40,200 nucleotides of DNA from Deltaproteobacteria bacterium (GTDB lineage: Bacteria; Myxococcota_A; UBA9160; UBA4427): the NCBI GenBank assembly GCA_019310385.1, contig JAFDEK010000067.1:1-40200 (forward strand), written 5' to 3'. Below the pieces are notes generated by a model. That model worked only from the letters and a program-made list of their open reading frames with translations, made no database searches and was not told the origin of the DNA. This document shows, piece by piece, positions 1-8,535 of the stretch (position 1 is its first letter; every line of letters begins with the position of its first letter). The position numbers and the translations under genes were made by a program.

Positions 1-1074
1 TGGGTGATCGGCGATTCGGGCGAGTGCTCATTCAGCGCCCAGGGTTGCATCGACGCGGGAGCGGTGCGCGACGAGTACCTCGCCTACGCGCAGGGCACCG
101 GCGGCAAGGCGGATGTCTGGCTGATGCTCGGCGACAACGCCTACAACGCCGGCACCGATCTGCAATACACGGAGGGGCTCTTTGAAGTCTACCCGGGTGT
201 TCAGCGCAATACCGTGCTGTGGCCGGTGCCCGGAAACCACGACTATGCCACCTCGGGCGCCGCCCCCTACTTCGCGGCCTTCAGCCTCCCCGCCCAGGGC
301 GAGGCGGGCGGCGCGGCAAGCGGCAGCGAGGCCTTCTACTCCTTCGACTACGCGAACGTGCACTTCATCGCCCTCGACTCCCACGGCTCGGATCGCACGG
401 CCACGGGGGCCATGTACACCTGGCTCGAGGCGGACCTCATGGCCACCAGCGCGGACTGGGTGATCGCGTTCTGGCACCACCCGCCCTACACGAAGGGCTC
501 TCACGACTCGGACAACATGACGGACTCATCGGGGCGCTTGTGGGACATGCGCGGAACATTCGTCCCCCTGCTCGAGAGCTACGGCGTCGATCTGCAGCTC
601 ACCGGACACAGTCACTCCTACGAGCGCTCCATGCTGATCGACGGCCACTACGGCACCTCGGACACCTTCGATCCCCAGATCCACGCTCGCGACACGGGTG
701 ATGGCGATCCCGGCGGCGATGGCGCCTACGGGAAGCCGACCCTGGGCCTCGCACCCCACGAGGGCGCGGTCTACTCGGTGGTGGGAAGCTCGTCGAAGAA
801 CCATGGGGGATCGCTCGATCACGCCGTGATGAAGACCTCCATCAACTACGAAGGGTCGATGGTGATCGACGTCGACGGCTCGGTGCTCGAGGCCGTGTTC
901 GTCGACAAGGACGGCGTGATCGGGGACCGCTTTCGAATCGAGAAGCCGGCGCTGCCGGCGGCCCTCTCCGTGGTGGACGAGGCCGCTGCGGTCGCCCTGG
1001 CGGGCCTTCTTCTCGTCACCGGCTGCGCACTCGCAATGGGCCCCGGCCCAGGCCTCGATCAGGGGCCCGGCTGA
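1..1074 (+). CDS. Metallophosphoesterase, purple-acid-phosphatase-like (5' end outside window)
   Basis: The reading frame is open at base 1, so the N-terminus and any signal peptide lie outside the window. The visible part carries the calcineurin-like metallophosphoesterase motifs in order: GDSG at the start, LMLGDN near residue 41, PGNHDY near 75, FWHHPPY near 155 and TGHSHSYERS near 200. These ligands bind a two-metal centre that hydrolyses phosphate esters, and the spacing fits the purple acid phosphatase-like branch. The last 30 residues are a hydrophobic Ala/Leu/Val stretch ending in a Gly/Pro-rich tail, which may be a C-terminal membrane anchor, although no clear PEP-CTERM motif is visible. 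The gene converges on the minus-strand lipoprotein gene and their 3' ends overlap by 16 nt. The substrate cannot be read from the sequence. Family call confident; start unknown. Confidence 0.88.
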   Translation, partial: WVIGDSGECSFSAQGCIDAGAVRDEYLAYAQGTGGKADVWLMLGDNAYNAGTDLQYTEGLFEVYPGVQRNTVLWPVPGNHDYATSGAAPYFAAFSLPAQGEAGGAASGSEAFYSFDYANVHFIALDSHGSDRTATGAMYTWLEADLMATSADWVIAFWHHPPYTKGSHDSDNMTDSSGRLWDMRGTFVPLLESYGVDLQLTGHSHSYERSMLIDGHYGTSDTFDPQIHARDTGDGDPGGDGAYGKPTLGLAPHEGAVYSVVGSSSKNHGGSLDHAVMKTSINYEGSMVIDVDGSVLEAVFVDKDGVIGDRFRIEKPALPAALSVVDEAAAVALAGLLLVTGCALAMGPGPGLDQGPG

Positions 1075-2417
1075 GGCGCGCGGGCCTTCCACTCGTCTCG
1101 GGCCTTTTCCAGGATCTCGTCGCGCAGTGAGTCGAGCTCGGCGAGGCGATCGAGGGCGACGAGCATCATATCGCGTTGGCGCTCGATGTAGGAGTAGTAG
1201 ATCGTGCGGTCCAGGCGGGCGCGCTTGTCCGCTTCGGAGGTTGGCTCCCCCCCTTCGGGCTTGCGCTCCGCCAGGATCCTCTGGTAGCGGTCGAAGAAGT
1301 ACCGCAGGTTCGCGTCGAGCTGGAGGTAACGCCCGTCGCTGAGCAGGAACTGGGCGCGCTTGAGCGCATCGTTCTTGAACAAGCCACCGAGCACGAACAT
1401 CCGGTACTTCGTGTCGTAGAGCTCGTTCCTCTGGAGCACGGGCATCATCTCGATCAGGCCGCCGGGGGCCGCGGGGACCCAGGCCTGGGTCTTCAAGTCC
1501 TCCCAGTAGAGCTCGCTGTCGCGGACCTTGCTGTAGTTCTCGATGGGATAGTGGTTCGCGAGGTAGGCCAGGTCGACGAAGGCGTTGGCGGGCACGGCCA
1601 TGTTGAAGAGCTGGCGTATCTTCGTTGCCCGGACCGATTTCGGCTTCCACACGCCGGCCGCCGCCAGCGCGTTGTGGAGCGTGTGGACGCAGTTATCCGC
1701 GTAGCCGCTCCAGTTGTATTCGGCCTCGCCGTTGTAGTACTCGTCGTTGAGCGAGTTCAGGTAGTCCATGGCCTTCATCAGCATCTGCTCCGGCATGGGC
1801 ATCCGTGTGCAGAAGACCGTGCGGCCGAAGCGCAGGGCGAAGTCGGTGCCAAGGGACTGGGTCGCGACGAATTCGGTCATCTCACGCGGCCCCTCTTCGT
1901 CGCCGATCGTGTGGAGCTCGACTCCGCGGAACATCCCGAGGTCGACGGCTTCTTGCACCGCGGCGTCGAAGCGCTCCTGGTCGAGCTGCTCATACTGGGT
2001 GAGCCCGCCGTCGAAGAAGAGAAGCTTGCCCGGTGTGGCGACCCAGTTGACGTTCTTGAACCAGCGGTTCACGCTGACTCCCGCGCCGTGCTCGGCGTCG
2101 CGTCGATCGAAGGTCGTGTAGCGGCAGGGCCGCAGACGCGGGTAGGGAGCGGCTTCGTCCCGGCAGGCGCCCTTCAGGTACATGACCGCGTGTCCGGGAG
2201 ATCCCCCCATCTCGCCGTTCAGGGGGCGGTACTGACTCACCGCGCAGAGCTCCACGTAGTGGCTGGCCAGGGATTCGTAGAGCGGGTCGGGGGTGGTCAT
2301 CGGCGCGACGGCGTCATCCGGATCGCGGAAGAGCTCGCGGGCGGCCGCGCAGCCGAGCGAGCCGGAGGCCACGAGCAGAACGAGAATTGCGCTCACCGTG
2401 CGGGAGTGTCTCATCAT
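1059..2417 (-). CDS. Lipoprotein of unknown function, possible permuted papain-like fold
   Basis: A 452-residue protein. The N-terminus has two consecutive Met codons, a basic start, a hydrophobic core and a lipobox-like GSLGC, so Cys23 is probably lipidated and the protein held in the envelope. I do not recognise the family with certainty. Two segments look like the His-then-Cys order of circularly permuted papain-fold proteins: GHAVMYLKG (His76) and YADNCVHTLHNAL (Cys243). This is inference from motif appearance only. The second half is rich in Arg, Glu, Tyr and Leu and probably helical. No strong Shine-Dalgarno is seen before either ATG (2417 or 2414). It is divergent from the SDR gene and convergent with the metallophosphoesterase. 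Confidence 0.75.
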   Translation of the reverse strand: MMRHSRTVSAILVLLVASGSLGCAAARELFRDPDDAVAPMTTPDPLYESLASHYVELCAVSQYRPLNGEMGGSPGHAVMYLKGACRDEAAPYPRLRPCRYTTFDRRDAEHGAGVSVNRWFKNVNWVATPGKLLFFDGGLTQYEQLDQERFDAAVQEAVDLGMFRGVELHTIGDEEGPREMTEFVATQSLGTDFALRFGRTVFCTRMPMPEQMLMKAMDYLNSLNDEYYNGEAEYNWSGYADNCVHTLHNALAAAGVWKPKSVRATKIRQLFNMAVPANAFVDLAYLANHYPIENYSKVRDSELYWEDLKTQAWVPAAPGGLIEMMPVLQRNELYDTKYRMFVLGGLFKNDALKRAQFLLSDGRYLQLDANLRYFFDRYQRILAERKPEGGEPTSEADKRARLDRTIYYSYIERQRDMMLVALDRLAELDSLRDEILEKARDEWKARAPQPGP

Positions 2418-2605
2418 GGCGATATGATCCCATTTTCGTAGGGAATTCTCCAGCCGCTTCGCTTCACGGCCGGGTTCCGGCTTTGTGCCTCAGCGGAGGC
2501 CGGTCGACTGGGGAGTGCCGCCGAAGGCGTCGGCTGACGAGCCGGGCGCGCGCTGCGGGCCGGTGTTAGCGTCCTCCAGGGTCCAGCGACATCGGGGAGG
2601 GCGTC

Positions 2606-2938
2606 ATGGCACTGGGAGACCTGGGTCGCGTGGCGGTGGTGGTGGGCGTCGGAGCGCCTCAGGGGCTCGGTGCTGCGCTGGCGAGGCGCTTCGCGCGGGA
2701 GGGGCTCCACACCTTCGTGGCCGGCCGGACGCGGGAGCGGCTCGAAGCGGTGGCGGGCGAGATCGAGGTCGCCGGGGGCAGGGCGACCGCGGTTGCGGCC
2801 GACGCCACGCGAGCCGATGACGTCGCGCTGCTGCTCGACATCGACGCCATCGCGGGCGCCTTCTGGTCGCTACACGTGCAGCACCCTTCGGCCTGGACCC
2901 ACGAGCTCGATCTGCGGCCCTTCAACGAGAAGTTCTGA
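2606..2938 (+). pseudogene. Short-chain dehydrogenase with its catalytic core deleted
   Basis: A 110-residue ORF with a good GGGGAGG ribosome site 5 nt before the ATG. Residues 1-75 match the start of a Rossmann-fold SDR: the glycine-rich GVGAPQGLGAALARRFAREG, then AGRTRERL and VAADATRADDVALL. Residues from about 79 match the extreme C-terminus of the same family: DAIAGAFWSLHVQHPSAWTHELDLRPFNEKF region. The middle 120-130 residues of a normal 230-250 residue enzyme, including the NAG motif and the Ser-Tyr-Lys catalytic residues, are absent, yet the frame is kept. It therefore cannot be an active oxidoreductase of the usual type. It is either a decayed gene or a small nucleotide-binding-like relic still translated with the next gene, whose ATG overlaps its TGA by one base. 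Confidence 0.7.
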
Positions 2939-3342
2939 TGGCGCCCGCCCGCGACCCGGTGGGTTCCCCGCTGCTGAGATTCTTCGGGCCGATGGTCGCC
3001 GGCCTGGCGATCGATGGGCTCGACCTCATTACCTACGGGCCCATCGGCCTCTACGCGGGTCTTATCCTGGGAGGCAGCGCGGGTTACCTGCTGGCCCCCA
3101 TGCTCGGCTTCTCCGAGCGCGGCCGCTGGCTGTCTGCGCTCTTGACCGGGGTCTACTGCACCGTACCGCTCACGGGCTTCCTGCCCGCGGCGGCGATCGC
3201 GGCCGGATTGTCCCAGGTGTTTCTGCACGGTCAGGAAGCAAGGCCAGACGAGATCACGAACGAAGGGGACCCGGCTCTACGGCCCGAGGGCTCTATCGAG
3301 GTCGACTATGAGGTCGAAGAGGAGGTCGAGGACGAGCGATGA
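2938..3342 (+). CDS. Small membrane protein with acidic tail
   Basis: A 134-residue protein beginning on an ATG that shares one base with the stop of the SDR remnant, so the two are probably co-translated. It has about three hydrophobic segments: roughly residues 18-37, 39-57 (with the glycine-rich LILGGSAGYLLAP) and 66-95. The C-terminal 35 residues are strongly acidic and end in a Glu/Val/Asp-rich stretch, presumably cytoplasmic. I do not recognise the family. The gene converges on the acyltransferase with a 56-nt gap. Its coding status is supported by the strong third-position GC preference and the tight coupling. Confidence 0.7.
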   Translation: MAPARDPVGSPLLRFFGPMVAGLAIDGLDLITYGPIGLYAGLILGGSAGYLLAPMLGFSERGRWLSALLTGVYCTVPLTGFLPAAAIAAGLSQVFLHGQEARPDEITNEGDPALRPEGSIEVDYEVEEEVEDER

Positions 3343-3398
3343 GACCGCATGTTCGTCGAAGCCATGGCGGACGCGGGCTCCTCTTTCCATCGACGCGC

Positions 3399-4490
3399 TC
3401 AGGTCCCGCCCCCCGGCAGCAGGTTCCGCAGCCGTTCCATGAGGGGATGGGGATGCTCTTGCGCGAGGCGGTCGAGCTCCGACTGCATGATGCCGACGAT
3501 CTCCTCGTAGCAGCGGTTCACCACCACGGGGTCGTCGGCGTCCTCGGGCCCGTAGCGAGACCAGTCCACGCGCGGGCAGATCTGCATGCTGATCTTCACC
3601 GGCAGGGGTATGCCCGGGACGAAGGGAATCGAGAGGCCCCAAGGCAGCTGCCAGACGAGGGGCATGACGGTGGTACGGAGGCTGTCGAAGCCGATGATGC
3701 CACTCATGGAGTCGCCCCGGGCCAGCACCATCACGCTCTCGTGGGCGCCGTGGCCCACGAAGGGGACGACGGGTACCTGCTCGCGCAGGGCGAGCTTCAC
3801 GAAACCCTTGCGGCCGCCGAAGTCGATGCGGTTGCGGTCTCTCCATGGCCGATAGGCGTCGTGGTCACCACCGGGGTAGACGAGCACCGCGGCGCCCGCG
3901 TCGAAGGCGGCCTTCGCGTTCTCCGCTCTGGCGGGCATGGCGCCGGCCTTGCGCGCGATCTCTCCGTAGCGGGGAAGGCCGAAGACCGCGTCGAAGGCCA
4001 GCGCGCACAGGGGCTTGTCGACGCCGCGCTCGCGGTACCAGGAGCCGATGAAGACGGCAGCGTCGGGAACCAGGGTGCCGCCGGAGTGGTTGCCGACCAG
4101 CAGCATGGGCCCCTCATCGGGGACGTTCTCGAAGCCTTCGACCTCGGCGTCGAAGTAGCGGAGGAGGTAGTCGAGGAGGGGAAGACCCTCTTCGATGAAG
4201 GCCGGGTCGTACTGCAGCGCGGGCTCGCTCTCCACCCGCTCCTGGACGTACTCGGCGAGATAGCCGATCAGCCCGAGCTCGCCGATTCGCTGCAGCGCGT
4301 CCATCGGTAGGATCTCTTCGAGATCGACGGGGAGAAGTCGCTCGGGCTGGAAGCGCTCGGGTATGAGGCGCCCGAGCGAGAGGCGGTCGAAGAGCCACCG
4401 GGAGTCCGTCTTCTTCGCAGCTCTCTTCTTGGCGGCGGCCTTCTTCGCGGGCCTGCTCGTCGCCCCTTTTGCTGCCTTCTTCCGGGTCAA
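3399..4490 (-). CDS. PlsC-like acyltransferase with Lys/Ala-rich N-terminal tail
   Basis: A 363-residue protein if translation starts at the TTG that overlaps the upstream TGA as TTGA; no other start precedes the conserved region. Residues 1-30 form a Lys/Ala/Arg-rich tail of the histone-H1 type, with repeated AAKK-like units. The rest resembles glycerophospholipid/wax-type acyltransferases: VGNHSGGTLVPDAAVF near residue 130 is the acceptor-side block I of the NHSGG subfamily, followed by VYPGGDHDAYRP and a GRKGFVKLALREQVPVVPFV segment typical of block III. It probably transfers an acyl chain from acyl-CoA or acyl-ACP to a lipid acceptor at the inner membrane; the acceptor is unknown. It is the last gene of the operon with the RND pump and epimerase, suggesting that a modified lipid is made or exported. 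Confidence 0.82.
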   Translation of the reverse strand: MTRKKAAKGATSRPAKKAAAKKRAAKKTDSRWLFDRLSLGRLIPERFQPERLLPVDLEEILPMDALQRIGELGLIGYLAEYVQERVESEPALQYDPAFIEEGLPLLDYLLRYFDAEVEGFENVPDEGPMLLVGNHSGGTLVPDAAVFIGSWYRERGVDKPLCALAFDAVFGLPRYGEIARKAGAMPARAENAKAAFDAGAAVLVYPGGDHDAYRPWRDRNRIDFGGRKGFVKLALREQVPVVPFVGHGAHESVMVLARGDSMSGIIGFDSLRTTVMPLVWQLPWGLSIPFVPGIPLPVKISMQICPRVDWSRYGPEDADDPVVVNRCYEEIVGIMQSELDRLAQEHPHPLMERLRNLLPGGGT

Positions 4491-5446
4491 AGCGCAGACC
4501 GATAATAGGGGGACTGGCGCAGCAGATAGCGGCTGATGAGGCCGCCCAGTGAGCGCACCACCAGTCGGCGGAAGGCGGGGACGCTCTTCTGCAGGTCCCG
4601 GATGTAATCGTCGAAGTCGAATCGCTGGAACTCGAGGATTCGTTGGGCCTCGCGGGTGTCCATGTAGTCCATGTAGAAGGGGCGCGTGCTGAAGGCCGAG
4701 TCGGGCATGGGGGACATGCCCGTCACGTCGGCGAAGCGGGCACGCATCTGGCCGGAGGTCATGCGGCAGCGCTCGCCGCCGGCGATCAGCAGGATGCGGC
4801 CGAGGGCTTCGTCGCAGTCGACGGCTCGCGCGATGGCGAGTCCGACGTCTCGCGTGTGAACGATCTCCATGCGCTGCTCGGACGGAACGTCGAAGGCCAT
4901 GGGGTCGAAGCGTCTCGGGAGCACCAGGGGCAGTACGGCGCCCAGGCGCAGGATGCACCAGTCGAGGCCCGACTCCCGCACCATCCTCTCGGTTTCGATC
5001 TTGTGGCGGGTGTAGTGATCGCTGGCAACCAGGGGATGCTCGGCGGTGACGGGTGGCTCGTCCTCGGGACCGCGCGGGCCCGTAACGGAGACCGACGATG
5101 TGTAGACGAGACGCGGAGGCGAAGGCTGAGCCTGCATGGCCGCGATCAGGTTGCGGGTTCCGTCCACGTTGACCGCCTGGGCGAGCTCGGGCTCGCGCTC
5201 GCTCAGGGGTGGGATCACGAAGGCGGTGTGGGCGACCGCATCGGCGCCTGTCATCGCTCCTGCGACGTCGTCGGCCACCCGCACGTCGCCCCAAGCGACC
5301 TCCACACGATCCCGATAGCGCTGCGCCGCCCTCTCGCTCTCGGCGCTCCGTAGGTCGAGGGCCCGCACCTCGTGTCCTCGCTCCAGCAGCTCGACCAGGG
5401 CGCTCTGCCCGACGTTCCCGAAGGCGCCGGTGACTGTGACTCTCAT
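4487..5446 (-). CDS. NAD(P)-dependent epimerase/dehydratase-like protein (extended SDR)
   Basis: A 319-residue extended SDR. The N-terminal VTGAFGNVGQSAL is the TGxxGxxG dinucleotide-binding motif; GDVRVADDV near 54 and VNVDGTRNLI near 93 follow. The catalytic Tyr-Lys pair is in HYTRHK near residue 145, with a preceding YTSSVSV serine. Members of this family epimerise, dehydrate or reduce sugar nucleotides, steroids or related alcohols; the substrate cannot be inferred. The ATG overlaps the stop of the RND gene as ATGA, and its own stop overlaps the TTG start of the acyltransferase, so the three genes are translationally coupled. Placement between a pump and an acyltransferase suggests a role in preparing a lipid-like molecule. 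Confidence 0.85.
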   Translation of the reverse strand: MRVTVTGAFGNVGQSALVELLERGHEVRALDLRSAESERAAQRYRDRVEVAWGDVRVADDVAGAMTGADAVAHTAFVIPPLSEREPELAQAVNVDGTRNLIAAMQAQPSPPRLVYTSSVSVTGPRGPEDEPPVTAEHPLVASDHYTRHKIETERMVRESGLDWCILRLGAVLPLVLPRRFDPMAFDVPSEQRMEIVHTRDVGLAIARAVDCDEALGRILLIAGGERCRMTSGQMRARFADVTGMSPMPDSAFSTRPFYMDYMDTREAQRILEFQRFDFDDYIRDLQKSVPAFRRLVVRSLGGLISRYLLRQSPYYRSAL

Positions 5447-8400
5447 GCTCTCGCCTCCCTAGGACGGAGCCTGGACGGCAGGCTACGGGTGAAGCTCGAT
5501 ATATTCTCGAGGGTGACGTAGATGACGGGCACGATGAGGAGGGTCAGCAGCATGGAGGAGAACATGCCGGCTGCCGTCGCGATGGCCATCGGTGCGCGTG
5601 TCTCGGCGCCAGGGCCGATGCCCAGGGCGGCGGGTAGCACGCCGAAGATCATCGAGAAGGCCGTCATGAGGACCGGGCGCATCCGCACGGGCGCCGCCTC
5701 GAGCATGGCTTCGACGGGAGTGTGACCCTGGCTGCGTAGCTGGTTTGCATAGTCGACCAGGAGGATCGAGTTCTTGGTCACCAGCCCCATGAGGAGCACG
5801 ATGCCGATCATGCTGAAGACGTTGAGTGTCATGCCTGCGAAGTAGAGGCCGCCCAGCGCGCCCACCATGGAGAAGGGTAGCGCCATCATTACCGAGAGGG
5901 GCAGCACGAAGCTCTCGAACTGGGCTGCGAGCACCATGTAGATGACCAGGATGGCGAGCAGCAGCATCTGCCCGAACTGCGCTCCGCTCTCTTGCATGGT
6001 CTCGGCCTGGCCCATGAGCTGCAGGGTGACGCCCTCGGGTAGGAGCTCGCCGGCGATCTGCCGGGCGTCCCGAATCGCCGCCGCCAGGTCCTTGCCCTCC
6101 AGGTTGGCGGACACGGTGACGCTGCGCTGACGGTTGGTGCGGGAGATGGCAGAGGGGGCCGCCCCGGTCTCCAGGCGCACCAGATTGCGCAGGTCCACCA
6201 CCTTTCCGTCCCGCGCCCGCACCGAGAGGTTGTTGATGGCGGCCGGGGTATCGCGGTCGGCACGGTCGAGTCGCATGCGGATATCGTGGCGCTGACCGTC
6301 GGACTTGAAGACGCCCACGTCCAGGCCTCCGATCATCACCTGGATCACCTGAGCCAGGGTCGCGGCGTCGACACCGAGGGACGCGGCCTTCTTGCGGTCC
6401 GGGATCACGCGCAGCTCGGGGAGCCCCACTTCGAGGTCCTTTCCGAGATCCACGTAGCCACCTCGCGCCTCGAGGGCGCGCATGAAGCTCGTGGCATGGC
6501 GGTCGAGATCGGCGATGGCGAGGTTGCCACGCAGCTGCACCTGGAAGTCGCCGCCCGCCGAGAAGGAGCCCGAGGGGTCGCCGATGGTGATCTTCTGGCC
6601 CGCGATGTTGCCCAGTACCTGGCGTGCCTCGCGCATGATCTCCAAGGAGCCGCGCTCGCGCTCGTGTGCGGGGACGAGGGTCGTGAAGATCGCGCCGTTG
6701 CTGGGCAGCCCCACGCCGATTGCGCTCGTGTTCCCGACGCCCTCGAAGAGGCCGAGTGCTTCGGGGAGACCCAGAAAGTACTCCTCGTGGCGCAACAGAA
6801 TCTCGGTGGTGGCGTCGAGGCTGGTTCCGGGTGGCGTCTCGAACTGGGTCAAGAACACGCGTCCGTCGGTGGAGGGAAAGAACTCGCCACCGAGCTGGCT
6901 GCCGAAGTAGAGCGCCAACACGAGAGATGCGACTGCGGCCGCGAAGGTGACGAGCCGGTGTTGCAGGCTCCAGCGCAGCGCCCTCCGGTAGCCGGCCTCG
7001 AGACCCGCGAAGGCGCGTTCGAGGCGGTGGTACAGGCTTCCGTGCTCTCGCTCGGCGGGAGGTGGCATGCGGGCGGCCAGCATGGGGGTGACGGTCAGCG
7101 CGACGAAGAGGGAGATCAGGACCGATCCCGCCACGGTGATGCCGAACTCGCGGAGGAAGCTCCCCACGATTCCCTCGGCGAACACCACCGGAAGGAACAC
7201 GGCCGCCACCGAGATCGTCGCAACCGTCGCCGCGAAGGTGATCTGGTGGGTGCCGTCGGCGGCCGCCTGCGGGCCCGACTTTCCCATCTCCCGGTGCCGC
7301 TCGATGTTCTCGAGGACGATGATGGCGTCGTCGATCACCACGCCGATGGCGAGGGTCATCCCGAGCAGGGTCATGGTGTTGAGCGTGTAGCCGCAGAGCC
7401 AGACCAGACCGAAGGTGGTGATGAGAGAGAGGGGGATCGCGGCCGCGACGATGAGCGTGGGACGCGTCCGGCGCAGGAAGACGAAGACTACGAAGACGGC
7501 GAGCAGCCCCCCGAAGAGCAGCGCGAACTCGGTCTCTGCCACGGATTCGCGGATCGAGAGGGAGAAATCGACGAACTTGTCGGCCTCGAGGATGTCGATG
7601 CCTTCGGGCAGCTGGCCGCGCAGCGCTTCGACCCGCTGTCGGACCTCGTCGACGATCTGCACCGTATTGGCTTCGGTCTGCTTGCTCACTCCGGCCACCA
7701 CGGCGGGCCGACCGTTGTAGCGGGTGACCTCCCGGACGTCCTCCATTCCGTCTTCCACGCGGGCCACGTCGCGCAGGAGGACGGGCGCCATGCCCCGCTG
7801 CGCCACGACCATCTGCTCCATGTCCTCGATGGAACGGAAGTCGGCTTCGATCTTCACCGACCACTCGAGCTTGTGGCCCTCGACGATCCCGCCCGGCAGG
7901 TCGATGTGTTCCCGGCGCAGGGCGCTCATGACGTCGTTGGCGGCGAGGCCCCGGGCCCGCATGGCATCGGCGTCGAGCCAGATACGGATGTTCCGGTCCC
8001 GCCGCCCCAGCACCGCGACGCCCGCCACGCCCGGGATGGTCTCGAGTATGGGCTTCACCTGGCGGCGCACGTACTCGCTCACCTCGACCAGGGATCGATC
8101 CGAGGTGAAGGGCACGTAGACGATGGGGTGCCCGGTGGCTCGGACGCGGGAGACCTCGGGTGGCTCCACGTCCCTGGGCAGCCGCCGGCGTGCTGCGGCC
8201 ACCTGGTCGCGGACGTCCTGAACCGCCACATCGAGGTCGGTGCCCAGCTCGAACTCGACGCTGATCCGGCTGGCCCCCGCATAGGAGGTGGAGCGCAGGG
8301 CGCGCACTCCCGCGACGGTATTGAGATGCTCTTCGAGGACGTCGGTTACGTCCTCCTCGACGCCTTCCGGTGTCGCACCTTCCAGGAAGGCGAGCACCGT

Positions 8401-8535
8401 GACCTCGGGGAATTCCATCTCGGGGTATTGGTCGAGGCCCAGGCGCAGGTAGCCCAGCGCGCCGAAGACCACGAGGCCCATGGCCATCATCCAGGTGAGG
8501 ACCGGTCGCTCGATGGAGATCTGGGAGAGCGTCAC
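5443..8535 (-). CDS. RND-family efflux pump inner-membrane subunit (HAE1/AcrB type)
   Basis: A 1030-residue protein, normal length for the hydrophobe/amphiphile exporter RND family. It starts at a GTG overlapping the adaptor stop (GTGA). The N-terminus SIERPVLTWMMAMGLVVFGALGYLRL is the first transmembrane helix; after the first periplasmic loop come TM2-6 with GVVIDDAIIVLENIERHRE, which contains the paired acidic residues of TM4 used in proton relay. TM7 starts near residue 530 (RLVTFAAAVASLVLALYFG) and the C-terminal helices include GLVTKNSILLVDYANQLR. It would form a trimer driving proton-coupled export together with the adaptor encoded just upstream and an outer-membrane channel that is not encoded in this window. 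The substrate is not deducible; coupling to an epimerase and an acyltransferase is unusual for a drug pump. Confidence 0.95.
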   Translation of the reverse strand: MTLSQISIERPVLTWMMAMGLVVFGALGYLRLGLDQYPEMEFPEVTVLAFLEGATPEGVEEDVTDVLEEHLNTVAGVRALRSTSYAGASRISVEFELGTDLDVAVQDVRDQVAAARRRLPRDVEPPEVSRVRATGHPIVYVPFTSDRSLVEVSEYVRRQVKPILETIPGVAGVAVLGRRDRNIRIWLDADAMRARGLAANDVMSALRREHIDLPGGIVEGHKLEWSVKIEADFRSIEDMEQMVVAQRGMAPVLLRDVARVEDGMEDVREVTRYNGRPAVVAGVSKQTEANTVQIVDEVRQRVEALRGQLPEGIDILEADKFVDFSLSIRESVAETEFALLFGGLLAVFVVFVFLRRTRPTLIVAAAIPLSLITTFGLVWLCGYTLNTMTLLGMTLAIGVVIDDAIIVLENIERHREMGKSGPQAAADGTHQITFAATVATISVAAVFLPVVFAEGIVGSFLREFGITVAGSVLISLFVALTVTPMLAARMPPPAEREHGSLYHRLERAFAGLEAGYRRALRWSLQHRLVTFAAAVASLVLALYFGSQLGGEFFPSTDGRVFLTQFETPPGTSLDATTEILLRHEEYFLGLPEALGLFEGVGNTSAIGVGLPSNGAIFTTLVPAHERERGSLEIMREARQVLGNIAGQKITIGDPSGSFSAGGDFQVQLRGNLAIADLDRHATSFMRALEARGGYVDLGKDLEVGLPELRVIPDRKKAASLGVDAATLAQVIQVMIGGLDVGVFKSDGQRHDIRMRLDRADRDTPAAINNLSVRARDGKVVDLRNLVRLETGAAPSAISRTNRQRSVTVSANLEGKDLAAAIRDARQIAGELLPEGVTLQLMGQAETMQESGAQFGQMLLLAILVIYMVLAAQFESFVLPLSVMMALPFSMVGALGGLYFAGMTLNVFSMIGIVLLMGLVTKNSILLVDYANQLRSQGHTPVEAMLEAAPVRMRPVLMTAFSMIFGVLPAALGIGPGAETRAPMAIATAAGMFSSMLLTLLIVPVIYVTLENISSFTRSLPSRLRPREARA

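Noticed and set aside
1176..2441. Long plus-strand open frame opposite the lipoprotein gene
   Set aside because: Antisense shadow caused by GC-rich codon bias; no domain or signal, whereas the minus strand has a lipoprotein signal.
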